DNA of 64,000 nucleotides from Fluviicola taffensis DSM 16823. GTDB lineage: Bacteria; Bacteroidota; Bacteroidia; Flavobacteriales_D; Crocinitomicaceae. The position numbers and the translations under genes were made by a program. Each line of letters starts with the position of its first letter. Position 1 is the stretch's first letter. The notes beneath the pieces were generated by a model that searched no databases, had not been told where the DNA came from, and saw only the letters and a program-made list of their open reading frames with translations. The stretch is taken from assembly GCF_000194605.1 (NCBI RefSeq), contig NC_015321.1, positions 558,001 to 622,000 of the forward strand, written 5' to 3'. Positions 16,903-26,700 of this stretch are shown in pieces.

Positions 16903-19900
16903 ATGAAATTGTTTGTCACAAAAAAATTCTGGAAGCGCTTTGTAATGTATTTAATTATTACACCGATACTTCTTTTCTCTTTAGTCGTAGCCGTTGTTTA
17001 TTGGAAACAAGATGCTTTGGTTCAAGAACTTCTTACAACGTTAAATAAAGACTTCAAAGGAGAAATCAAAATTACAGATAGTCATGTCTCTCCTTTTGCC
17101 AATTTCCCTCATATTTCCATAGACCTAGAGAATTTACGGATTTATGAAGATAAAAATGATCGAAAAAAGCCAATTATAAAAATACAAGACGTTTACGTCG
17201 GATTCGATTTATGGACTATCATTTCAGGCAAAACAGAGATGAAATCCATTAAAGCTAAAGACGGAAAAATAATTCTAACACAACATCTTGACGGAAGTTT
17301 AAACCTATTAAATGCCCTTTCATCCAACAAAAAAGCAGAAGAAATTGAAGAAGAATTGCACTTGGATTTAAAGTCAATTGTATTGGATAAAATAGATATC
17401 CAAAAATACAACGAAGCCAATAAAGTTCTGATTGATTTAGATATCGAAAAAGCTACCAGTAAGTTCAAAATGATTGATGAAGTTATTGATGCCAAATTGA
17501 ACAGTAAATTTCAATTATCAATTACACAAAGGGGGAAACCAACTTTCATTCAACACAAACACTTGCAATTCGATACAGAAATATTGTTTGATCAAGTGAG
17601 TAATTTACTGTCCATTAATCCCACTGAAATTCAACTTGAAAACTCCTTTTTTGGAATTGAAGGAAAAATAGACATTGCCCATGAAATGGATTTGGATTTG
17701 AAATTACATGGTGACAAGCCAAATTTCAACCTATTTATTGCCCTAGCTCCCAATGAACTCATTAAAGTCTTTGAACAATATGAAAATCGGGGAAAGCTTT
17801 TTTTCAATGCTTCCATTAAAGGAAAAACACTGAATGGTCAAATGCCTGCAATTCGAGCAGATTTTGGATGTAAAGATGCTTTTTTCAGTAATGAATTGAC
17901 CCATAAAAAAGTAGATGGAATTCGCTTCAAAGGTTATTTTACCACTGGTGAAAAACGCACAATGGAAACGATGGAATTTGGAATCTCAGATTTCAGCGCA
18001 CGACCAGAAACAGGAAAATTTACCGGATTGATTAAAGTTTCAAACTTCAACGCTCCAAATGTCGACATGAAACTCATATCAGATTTCAAACTCGATTTCT
18101 TGGCAAAATTCATCAATTCTCAAGAACTAACGGGATTGAAAGGAAATGTACAACTCACCATGAAATTCAAAGATATTATCGATTTGAATCATCCAGAGAA
18201 AAGCATTGAAAAACTCAATGAAGCTTATGAAAGCAAACTTGTTGTGAAAAACTTGTCTTTCAATTCGAATAAATTGCCTTATAAAATCCACAATATTGAC
18301 GTGATGGCTCACATGGATGGACATTTGGCAAAAATTGATCATTTCAACATGCGTGCTGGGAGAAGTGACGTTTCCATTTCTGGACATATCAGTGATCTTC
18401 CCGCAATTATTCATCACTCAAATATTCCAGTAACTACAAAATTAAATGTGGTTGCAAAACGCTTAGATATTGGCGAACTATCCAAAACCGATGCTTCGTC
18501 TAAACCTGCAGCAGATGAAGAAGTGACTAATTTGCATGCTCAATTCAAATTCATTACCAGTGCAAAAGCAATCACCGAATCTCCTACTCTTCCAATTGGT
18601 GAATTTTACATCGATGATTTGTACGCAAAATTGAAACACTATCCGCATGTATTACACGATTTTCATGCAGATGTGATTATACGAGAAGACAATTTCAAAG
18701 TCGTTGATTTTACGGGGCAAATCGACCAATCCGATTTCCATTTCAATGGGGGAATCACGAACTACAATTTGTGGTTTGAAGACAAATTGAATGGAAATAC
18801 CACACTTGATTTCCAGTTGAATTCCAACAAACTAAAACTAGAAGATTTACTCGTTTACAAAGGCGAGAATTTCATTCCTACAGATTATCGTCACGAAGAA
18901 TTGGATCAGCTAAAGTTTCACGGAAATGTAGCCTTGCATTTCAATCACGGACTACAATCAACCGATTTACAGCTCGACCACTTCGCTGCAAAAATGAAAG
19001 TTCATCCTTTGCGAATTGATCGATTAGACGGCCGATTTCACTTAGAAAACGAGCATTTAATTGTTCAGCAAATGGATGCTAAAATTGGAAATTCGGATGT
19101 ACACTTAGACCTGAATTATTACTTGGGAAAAAATCAAGAGTTGAAAAAACGCGACAACTTGATTCATGTAACTTCAAACAGATTAGATATCGATCAATTG
19201 GTAAATTATTCTGAACAAGCTCCAAAAACTACTGAAGCAACAAGTGCATCTCCTAAAACAGATCACGACAATGTTTTTAGTATTTATGATGTTCCTTTCC
19301 CTGAAATGGAATTTAGCTTGACTGTAAACGATTTGAAATACCACAAGTATCACATCACCAAATTAAACACTCAATTTCACACGAAAAGTAATCACTACGT
19401 TTCTTTTTCGAAATGCGATTTACATGCTGCTGGTGGCGAAATTGGTATGACTGGTTATTTTACTGCTACGGATAAAAAGCACATTTACTTGCGTCCGCAT
19501 CTGAAGATTAAAAATATTCAATTGGATCAATTGCTGTTGAAATTCGATAATTTTGGTCAGGATCATGTAGTTGCCGAAAATCTACATGGAAATCTTTCAG
19601 GAACCCTAAGTGGCAAAATCCACATGCATGCCGATATGACACCAAAACTAGATGATTCCGAGATTGATTTAAGCATTGAAGTACTCAAAGGAAGATTGGA
19701 AAACTATGCACCGATGAAAAGTTTAGCCGACTATTTTCAAGATAAAAACTTAGCCAAAATTCACTTTGACAGTCTTCAAAACAACCTGAAAATGAAAAAT
19801 GGAGAATTGACCGTTCCAAAAATGGGAATCAATACTTCATTAGGATACTTGGAACTCTCAGGCAAACAAGATGCAAAGATGAACATGGAATACTTTGTCA

Positions 19901-20097
19901 GTGTGCCGCTAAAAATGGTCACCGATGCTGGATTTAAGAAACTTTTCAAGAAAAAGCGGGAAGAAGTTTCGGAAGACCAAGAAGATGCTATTCAATACAG
20001 AACAGATAAAATGCGTTTTGTAACGGTAAAAATTGCTGGAAAATCAACTGATTTCTCTGTGAGTTTGAGTAAACAGAAGAAACACAAAACGAGGTAA
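16903..20097 (+). CDS. AsmA-family protein
   Basis: A 1064-residue protein with one N-terminal membrane anchor (residues about 12-32, FVMYLIITPILLFSLVVAVV) followed by DALVQELLTTLNKDFKGEIKI, the usual entry of AsmA proteins. The rest is long beta-strand-rich sequence of repeated amphipathic strands, expected to form a periplasmic groove (repeating beta-groove) for phospholipid transfer. The end, MNMEYFVSVPLKMVTDAGFKKLF, fits the AsmA C-terminal region. It is a single-gene unit. Together with tamB at 23.8-28.4 kb the window holds two proteins of this superfamily. Confidence 0.83.
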   Translation: MKLFVTKKFWKRFVMYLIITPILLFSLVVAVVYWKQDALVQELLTTLNKDFKGEIKITDSHVSPFANFPHISIDLENLRIYEDKNDRKKPIIKIQDVYVGFDLWTIISGKTEMKSIKAKDGKIILTQHLDGSLNLLNALSSNKKAEEIEEELHLDLKSIVLDKIDIQKYNEANKVLIDLDIEKATSKFKMIDEVIDAKLNSKFQLSITQRGKPTFIQHKHLQFDTEILFDQVSNLLSINPTEIQLENSFFGIEGKIDIAHEMDLDLKLHGDKPNFNLFIALAPNELIKVFEQYENRGKLFFNASIKGKTLNGQMPAIRADFGCKDAFFSNELTHKKVDGIRFKGYFTTGEKRTMETMEFGISDFSARPETGKFTGLIKVSNFNAPNVDMKLISDFKLDFLAKFINSQELTGLKGNVQLTMKFKDIIDLNHPEKSIEKLNEAYESKLVVKNLSFNSNKLPYKIHNIDVMAHMDGHLAKIDHFNMRAGRSDVSISGHISDLPAIIHHSNIPVTTKLNVVAKRLDIGELSKTDASSKPAADEEVTNLHAQFKFITSAKAITESPTLPIGEFYIDDLYAKLKHYPHVLHDFHADVIIREDNFKVVDFTGQIDQSDFHFNGGITNYNLWFEDKLNGNTTLDFQLNSNKLKLEDLLVYKGENFIPTDYRHEELDQLKFHGNVALHFNHGLQSTDLQLDHFAAKMKVHPLRIDRLDGRFHLENEHLIVQQMDAKIGNSDVHLDLNYYLGKNQELKKRDNLIHVTSNRLDIDQLVNYSEQAPKTTEATSASPKTDHDNVFSIYDVPFPEMEFSLTVNDLKYHKYHITKLNTQFHTKSNHYVSFSKCDLHAAGGEIGMTGYFTATDKKHIYLRPHLKIKNIQLDQLLLKFDNFGQDHVVAENLHGNLSGTLSGKIHMHADMTPKLDDSEIDLSIEVLKGRLENYAPMKSLADYFQDKNLAKIHFDSLQNNLKMKNGELTVPKMGINTSLGYLELSGKQDAKMNMEYFVSVPLKMVTDAGFKKLFKKKREEVSEDQEDAIQYRTDKMRFVTVKIAGKSTDFSVSLSKQKKHKTR

Positions 20098-20142
20098 ATT
20101 TTCGTTGATAGCAACATTCGAATGCCCCTGCCTTTTTTCTTT

Positions 20143-20175
20143 TTCCCACTTAAGGACACTGAAGAACACCAAAGA
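20143..20175. repeat. degenerate CCCAC...GAACAC dispersed repeat relic
   Basis: TTCCCACTTAAGGACACTGA then AGAACACCAAAG is similar to the segment at 15321, about 45 bases after the stop of the AsmA gene. Confidence 0.4.
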
Positions 20176-20231
20176 ATAAAGATTTGTATAGAAATGATAT
20201 CTTTATCTCTATTGTAACCTAAAAACACATT

Positions 20232-22094
20232 ATGAAACTGGAAAAAATATTAGACCAACTAAACTCACTGGAAAAAGGCGCATTCATTAAGATAATCGAT
20301 ACAATAGTAAGTTCAAAACCGAAAAATTACAAAGAGATTGAAAAAATACTTTCTAATTCTGATGGAATCATAAAAAATGTTGACAATAATAATATTTCGC
20401 AGATATTCCATTTAATCGAAGATAATTTCATCACCTTAATCAAATCTGAATTCAGAAAAACATCTTCCCAATTAGATGTAATCATTGACTTAATTATTCA
20501 GGATGGTAACTCGATTTTAAAACAAGAATGGTTCTCCAGACTTTATGAGAATGAAGTGAAAATCCTTAAAAATAAGATTAAGCAATTCCAATCTGATATT
20601 GATGATGAAAAAAGTGAGCTTTCTACGGAAAGAAAACGTGATTATAGAATCTACAAATCATGCTTGCAGACAGCTTATCAAAATGACGGTAATAATAATC
20701 AAGAACATAAAATTACAAATGATGAATTATCAATTCTAATAAACCTTTCAAAGGAATTAGAACTTTCACAGGATGAAGTAAAATTGATTAACTACTCTGT
20801 TATTGAACCTAAAAAAATCGATACAATACAAATTGTAGAACAATTAAGAAGTTGTGGTTTACTATTTGTTTCCAAAAAGACTAACACATTGTATATTTCA
20901 GATGAAATGGTTCGTGTTCTTCGAAAAGTTCGGAAAAAAGATGTCGCAGATAAATTTCTTCGACGCGTTCTCAAATTATTTAAAGATCCTCAAATTAACT
21001 TGATTTGCAAGAAACACAATATTGATCGTAAACTTTCTATTCCAGAAAAAACTGAAACGATTATAAAAAATGGAATCTCATTAAGAGATATTCTTTCAGA
21101 ATCAGTTCACAAAGACGGAACCACACAATTAGACAAAAGACGATTCATTAATGAATTCTGTGATAAACAGCTAAATATAAATCCAGCATTAAAAGGTTCA
21201 ACCGTAGATGAAAAACTGAACAGCCTCCTTCTTCACTTTGAGCAAATTGAAAAAGATGAAAAAGTTGGAATTTCACATGATGGATATGCAAGACTCTTAA
21301 AGGATTTAAAAGAATCTAATCTAGGTATAGAAAAGAACTTAAAAACAACCTTGAACCAAAGTCCCGAAACTGATTTACTCCAAACAGACTATTTATTAGA
21401 TAGAAACTTTAAGCCCGCAGATTTATTGGAATTGATTTCTGATGAACAATTAATTACCTTCTGTACAAATCAAAACATCAAGACAAGAGGTGAAAAAATA
21501 GCTAATATCCTAGATGCTTATACTGATTCGGAAAATATTTTCATTGAAAATTATGAGAATATCGGTTTTAGAAAATTTAATGAATTAAAGGAAGCTGGCC
21601 TATTGATAAAAGAAGCTGATTTAGGGCTTAAATTCGAAGAAATAACGAAGTTAATCTTTACACAACTAGGCCTATCAATTGATGAAGATTTGAAGAAGAA
21701 AATAAATACTTCGAAAGACGCAATGGATATACTAATCAATGTTGGTAATAACGATATAATTATTGTCGAATGTAAAACACAAAAAGAATCTGGATACAAT
21801 AAATTCTCGAGTGTTTCAAGGCAAATAAAATCCTATAAAAACGTTGCAGAATCTTTAGGGTACAGAGTCGTTAAAACATTACTGGTTGCTCCTGATTTTT
21901 CAGACCAATTTATTTCGGAATGTGACTCAGATTTATCTACTAGTGAAATTCATTTATCCTTGATTACAGCAAGCTCTTTGCTTAAAATTCTAGAAGGGTT
22001 CAAATTACAATCAAAGCATAATGTATTTCCCCATGTTCTTTTAAGAGATGTTTTGATTGATGAAAACAGAATTATCAAAGCAATCTCGAAATAA
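20232..22094 (+). CDS. stand-alone PD-(D/E)XK nuclease-domain protein, candidate defence gene
   Basis: A 620-residue cytosolic protein without signal peptide. Residues 1-230 are charged and helical with a possible coiled coil around 105-145 (VKILKNKIKQFQSDIDDEKSEL). A winged-helix-like stretch follows (about 200-240, IVEQLRSCGLLFVSKKTNTLYIS). About residues 395-430, LLELISDEQLITFCTNQNIK, resemble a SAP-type DNA-binding helix pair. The C-terminus (about 460-590) has PD-(D/E)XK nuclease features: an early Glu (KFEEITKL), D499, E513-C-K515, and Q531...Y535 (QxxxY, as in RecB-like nucleases). The gene is A+T-richer to the eye than its neighbours. No methylase or partner gene is adjacent. Family and target unknown. 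Confidence 0.72.
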   Translation: MKLEKILDQLNSLEKGAFIKIIDTIVSSKPKNYKEIEKILSNSDGIIKNVDNNNISQIFHLIEDNFITLIKSEFRKTSSQLDVIIDLIIQDGNSILKQEWFSRLYENEVKILKNKIKQFQSDIDDEKSELSTERKRDYRIYKSCLQTAYQNDGNNNQEHKITNDELSILINLSKELELSQDEVKLINYSVIEPKKIDTIQIVEQLRSCGLLFVSKKTNTLYISDEMVRVLRKVRKKDVADKFLRRVLKLFKDPQINLICKKHNIDRKLSIPEKTETIIKNGISLRDILSESVHKDGTTQLDKRRFINEFCDKQLNINPALKGSTVDEKLNSLLLHFEQIEKDEKVGISHDGYARLLKDLKESNLGIEKNLKTTLNQSPETDLLQTDYLLDRNFKPADLLELISDEQLITFCTNQNIKTRGEKIANILDAYTDSENIFIENYENIGFRKFNELKEAGLLIKEADLGLKFEEITKLIFTQLGLSIDEDLKKKINTSKDAMDILINVGNNDIIIVECKTQKESGYNKFSSVSRQIKSYKNVAESLGYRVVKTLLVAPDFSDQFISECDSDLSTSEIHLSLITASSLLKILEGFKLQSKHNVFPHVLLRDVLIDENRIIKAISK

Positions 22095-22103
22095 TCATCC
22101 AAC

Positions 22104-22139
22104 AAAAATCCCTGGTCGTTTGAAATACCAGGGATTTTT
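22104..22139. terminator. bidirectional terminator between the nuclease gene and accC
   Basis: AAAAATCCCTGG pairs perfectly with CCAGGGATTTTT (12-bp stem, 12-base loop), with T runs on both strands; it can serve both convergent genes. Confidence 0.9.
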
Positions 22140-22188
22140 AGTTTATTCTTCTATAAGATTACAAAACGCCAACCTCAAACAAATTTAC

Positions 22189-22220
22189 AATTCGTAATTC
22201 GGCATTAGGAATTCGTAATT
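22189..22220. repeat. AATTCGTAATT dispersed repeat
   Basis: Two AATTCGTAATT copies (22189-22199 and 22210-22220) flank CGGCATTAGG and abut the accC stop codon. Similar segments occur at 51758 and 51853. Confidence 0.7.
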
Positions 22221-22222
22221 AT

Positions 22223-23707
22223 CTAGTGCGCGTGTAATTTCCAAGTCGAAGTGATATTTCTGGAAGCAGCATTTTTATTCGCTTTTTCTGTCAAATCACC
22301 CCAAATTTTTTCAATTCCAGCTTCTAAGGCTTGTTTTTCATCTTTGAACATATCCCACATCACAGTTGGATCTTGAAAATAATGTTTTACAAAATTCGTA
22401 TCGAAATCACCTGATTGAAATGCAGGGTGCATCATCACAAATTTCCCAAAATCCAAGGTTGTTTTCAATCCTGAAATTTGGTAATTATTAATCGCAACAA
22501 TCATTTTATCAATAGCCTCTTCACGTGTTTCTGCCCAAACAACTAACTTAGCAATCATTGGATCATAGTAAATTGGAACTTCCATTCCTTCTTCAAACGC
22601 ATCATCCACACGAGCTAAGTCTTTTCGTGGTCTGCGGTATCTGTTCAATGTTCCTATATCCGGAATAAATCCATTCAAGGTATCTTCTGCATAGACACGT
22701 ACTTCGATTGAATGCCCGTGAATGCTTAATTCGTCTTGTAATTTAGGTAAACGCTCACCTCTTGCAACTCTTACTTGCCATTCAACCAAGTCTGTTCCAG
22801 TAATTTCTTCGGTAACAGGATGCTCAACTTGCAAACGCGTATTCATTTCTAGGAAATAGAAATTCAATTCAGCATCCAACAAGAACTCCACGGTCCCTGC
22901 ACCTTCATAATTACATGCTTTACAAACAGCAACTGCCGCTTCCCCCATTTTTTTTCGCAATTCGGGTGATAAAATTGCGGAAGGAGCTTCTTCAATTACT
23001 TTTTGGTGACGACGTTGAATCGAACATTCCCGTTCAAACAAGTAAACAACATTTCCCAATTGATCTGCGAAAACTTGTATTTCAATATGTCTTGGTTTCG
23101 TAACGAATTTCTCAATAAAAACAGCATCATCACCAAAAGAAGAGCGCGCTTCACTTTGAGCCATTTTCATTTGCTCTTCAAATTCACCTACATTTTCAAC
23201 CAAACGCATTCCTTTTCCACCACCTCCGGCAGATGCTTTGATCAAAATCGGAAAACCTACTTCTGCTGCAATTTTTTTCGCTGCTTCAACATCCGTTATT
23301 GCTTCATCAACACCAGGAACCAAAGGAACATTGTAATTTTTAACTGCTTGTTTTGCTGAAAGTTTATCCCCCATCAATTCCATTGCTTCTGGAGATGGAC
23401 CAATAAACTTAATTCCAGCTTCTTTTACCTTTCTTGCAAAACCTGCATTTTCAGATAAAAACCCATATCCTGGATGAATTCCTTCCACGCCCAATTCCTT
23501 GCAATACTTTAAGATTACATCTTGTTGCAAATAAGATTCAGACGATGGTGATTTCCCCACATAAACAGCTTCATCAGCTTCATGAACATGTGGTGCGTTT
23601 GCATCCGCATCCGAATAAATAGCTACAGTAGCAATATTCATTTTCTTCAGTGAGCGAATTACTCTTCGTGCAATTTCACCTCTATTTGCAATAAGTACTT
23701 TTTTCAT
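22223..23707 (-). CDS. accC: biotin carboxylase subunit of an acyl-CoA carboxylase
   Basis: A 494-residue biotin carboxylase that uses ATP and bicarbonate to carboxylate protein-bound biotin. N-terminal domain MKKVLIANRGEIARRVIRS; ATP-grasp with the glycine loop KASAGGGGKGMR; HIEIQVFAD; FLEMNTRLQVEHPVTEE with catalytic Glu and Arg; and C-terminal HSIEVRVYAED. There is no biotinyl domain. The tail is about 45 residues longer than E. coli AccC, which fits subunits that in Bacteroidota often serve a propionyl- or acetyl-CoA carboxylase with separate BCCP and transferase genes. The substrate cannot be decided here. It is a single gene with a TATTTTTA near-promoter just upstream. Confidence 0.92.
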   Translation of the reverse strand: MKKVLIANRGEIARRVIRSLKKMNIATVAIYSDADANAPHVHEADEAVYVGKSPSSESYLQQDVILKYCKELGVEGIHPGYGFLSENAGFARKVKEAGIKFIGPSPEAMELMGDKLSAKQAVKNYNVPLVPGVDEAITDVEAAKKIAAEVGFPILIKASAGGGGKGMRLVENVGEFEEQMKMAQSEARSSFGDDAVFIEKFVTKPRHIEIQVFADQLGNVVYLFERECSIQRRHQKVIEEAPSAILSPELRKKMGEAAVAVCKACNYEGAGTVEFLLDAELNFYFLEMNTRLQVEHPVTEEITGTDLVEWQVRVARGERLPKLQDELSIHGHSIEVRVYAEDTLNGFIPDIGTLNRYRRPRKDLARVDDAFEEGMEVPIYYDPMIAKLVVWAETREEAIDKMIVAINNYQISGLKTTLDFGKFVMMHPAFQSGDFDTNFVKHYFQDPTVMWDMFKDEKQALEAGIEKIWGDLTEKANKNAASRNITSTWKLHAH

Positions 23708-23797
23708 ACGAAATTTTGATGACTGTAAAAATAATGAAAGAGACTAAGTGATGAACAATAACTGGAATAGTTTATTAACTAATTCATCGAAATTAAT

Positions 23798-26700
23798 TTA
23801 TGGCAAAGGCTTAGGAACGGTATCTGGTTCAGGTTCCGTTTTCTCTTCTTTTTGTACAGGAATTGCCTGACCTTGGCCAGGAATATAATCTACAGGAACA
23901 CGGTTTTTCCGTTTCGAATTATTCACTTTATTTTTCTTTCTGAAAATATTGGCAAAGAATTCGATAATTCGAGATTCTGAGAAATTATTAAACGATTCTT
24001 CATAATGCAAACCGATACCTTGTGTAAAATCCCCCTTATCCTTATTACTTAAAATTCCTTTGTCATTTGATTCATTGAAAATAGACACTCGGAAAGATCC
24101 ATCTGGATTTATTAAATACTCGGCATTAAAACTTCCAATCAATGAATTGGTGGAAGTTCCTGTTGAAGTGTTATTGGAAACACCCAGGGAACTTTTCAAT
24201 ACGAAATTTTTATTTTTTCCAACAGCACGTTCTAGTCCAAATTGGAAATTTTTATCCCCTGTTACGGCATTGTCATTGTACCCTACATTCATTTTCACAT
24301 CTTTTGAAAGCTGATCTAAAGCAGCATTAATCTGTTGTGTGATTACTTCAGCTACCGCTCCATAACTTCCATTTCCTGTTCCACCAACCCCCTGGAATCT
24401 ATTCAACAAAAGCAAGGTGAAGAATTGTTTCTGCATTTCATCTTTATCTGAACGAATTTTAGCCAAAACTGACTTACCCGATTCACTCACATTTGGCACT
24501 TCTATATCTAAAGTGATTGAAGGGTTTGATAGTGTTTGCCCAATGTTTAGTACACATCGAACCTCTGATTTTGTAGTGGATGCCCCACCAATTTGTTCTC
24601 GATTCAATTCATCTAAACTCGCATTTACTTTGTAATATGCTTTAATTGCCAAGTTGGCATCATACGGATTTCCCATCCAAGTAATGGTACTTGGATTGTC
24701 TATTTCAAAAGTTTTCTTGATTCCACTCAGTGCAAAATCATATTGACCAGAATTAATAGTATACTGTCCAGTCATTTTAATTTGGTCAAACTGATCTACT
24801 TCTAAAACGAGATTTCCGCTACCTTTCGCTCGTATTTCTTCATTGGTTTGATCGTTCAAAATTAATCGGATAGCTGCATCTGGAGTTGCTGTTATATCCA
24901 ATTTTAAATCAACTCCCGATAAATCCAGTTCTTTCTGTTTCCCAAGGGTATCTTTACTAAAATCGATGAAATCAAACTCACTAATCTCCTTGGCTCCATA
25001 CATTGGCAAATTAACCTCTGTCCCTTTTTCAGTAACAGCAGTTACTTTTATTTCCGTATTTCCTTGTTCAATGGAGATGCTTGCATTACCTGTAGCAAAT
25101 GCTTTTCCGTAATAAATAGTCCCTTCTTTATAGCCTGTATTTAAGACCATGAATTTGCTCACTGGCAACAATTGCCTATTACTTGTGGGGTCTCTAAATC
25201 CTGAAACAGATTCGTCAAAAGCAAAATCGAAATGCACAGAAAAATCTTTAAAATCATTATGAAAAATACTAGCTCTCGCAAAAGCTACGTTTCCTGCATC
25301 ATCTGTTACTGGAAAATTACCATAAATACCATCGTTTTCGCCATCAAACTTTAGGGGACCGCTTAATTGATAATGAGTACCTAAAATCCCCACTTTTAAC
25401 TCTCCTTTTTTGAGCAACAAATTACCTGTTATTTCAGGTGCATCTATACTTCCTTTGGCCTTAATAACCCCTTTCAAATATCCATCAATTCCAGAAATAA
25501 CATCTGGATCCATAAATACATTTGCAAACGCTAAATTCATATCCTTGAATTCAAGGTCAAAATCGATATTATCCTTTTCTTTATATGGCAATACAAAACC
25601 ATTGAAATCAAACGTTTGCAGGTCTTTATATTTCAAATCACCATTCAAGATAATTTTCTTCTCCAGATCTACCCAAATTCCATTTACGTGAACATCTCCA
25701 ACCTCTTGTCCTTCCAGAAATAAATCATTCAAAACAAAATCACCATCCATTTTAATTTCAGTGAAAGGAGTCGCAATTCGAGCTTTACCATCTAAATTCC
25801 CTTCCATTTTAAAAGAAGCTCCCAATAAAGAAGTAAATTCTCCAATATGGAGTTCATTTGCAACAACATTCAAATAATCCTCTTCTTTTTCTGACAAAAC
25901 ACCATCCAAAGAAAGATATTGACTATCTCTTTCTAATTTCAAACTTGTCATTTTCAACTCATTCTTCGAATAGGATAATTGTGCGCTATTTTTAATGTCC
26001 CACCTGTTGTTTTTTACTGAAAAATAGGACGGTTTCACTTCAAAATCGAAAGAACCCGCTTCACGCACATCGAAAATAAAATCAAAGTCTGATGTATTTG
26101 CGACATCTTTATTCCAAATTAGATCAGTCTCATACACATTTTTTGTTCCGTTTAATGTCAATTCAATATTTTCAACATCTAATGAATCCCGAAGTTGTGA
26201 TTTGCCCGCTATTAAAGTCAATGAACCTGTTCCTTTAGTAAATTCTTGATTTAATGAAACATTCGTCATGAAGGCATCACTTTTATCATTCATCAATTTG
26301 GCATAGCTAATTTTCGAAGACTGCAAATTCAATAATTGGTGATGTTCCTTTGAATCAAGTTGAATTTTAACAACAGTACCGTAAGCAACGTCTAATTGAG
26401 GAACAAAAATATTCAGAAAATCCTTCGAGTTTTTAACCGTTGCATTCACATCAAAATGATCTTGAGAACTCAGTCCTTTCGGAAATTTCTTAGGTGAAAA
26501 ATAAGATGGAAAAGCATCCGAAAGTCCATTATTTACAGCAATTGGTACCGTAGTAAAATTAATCTTACCTGTAATATCGGCATCTATAATATCGCTTCTT
26601 ATTTCAAATCGATCATTTTCCACATTGCGTTCGATATACAAACTTAAATCAGGTAATGTCAATTTCTTTCCTTGTTCAATAAATTCAATCTCACTTGCAT

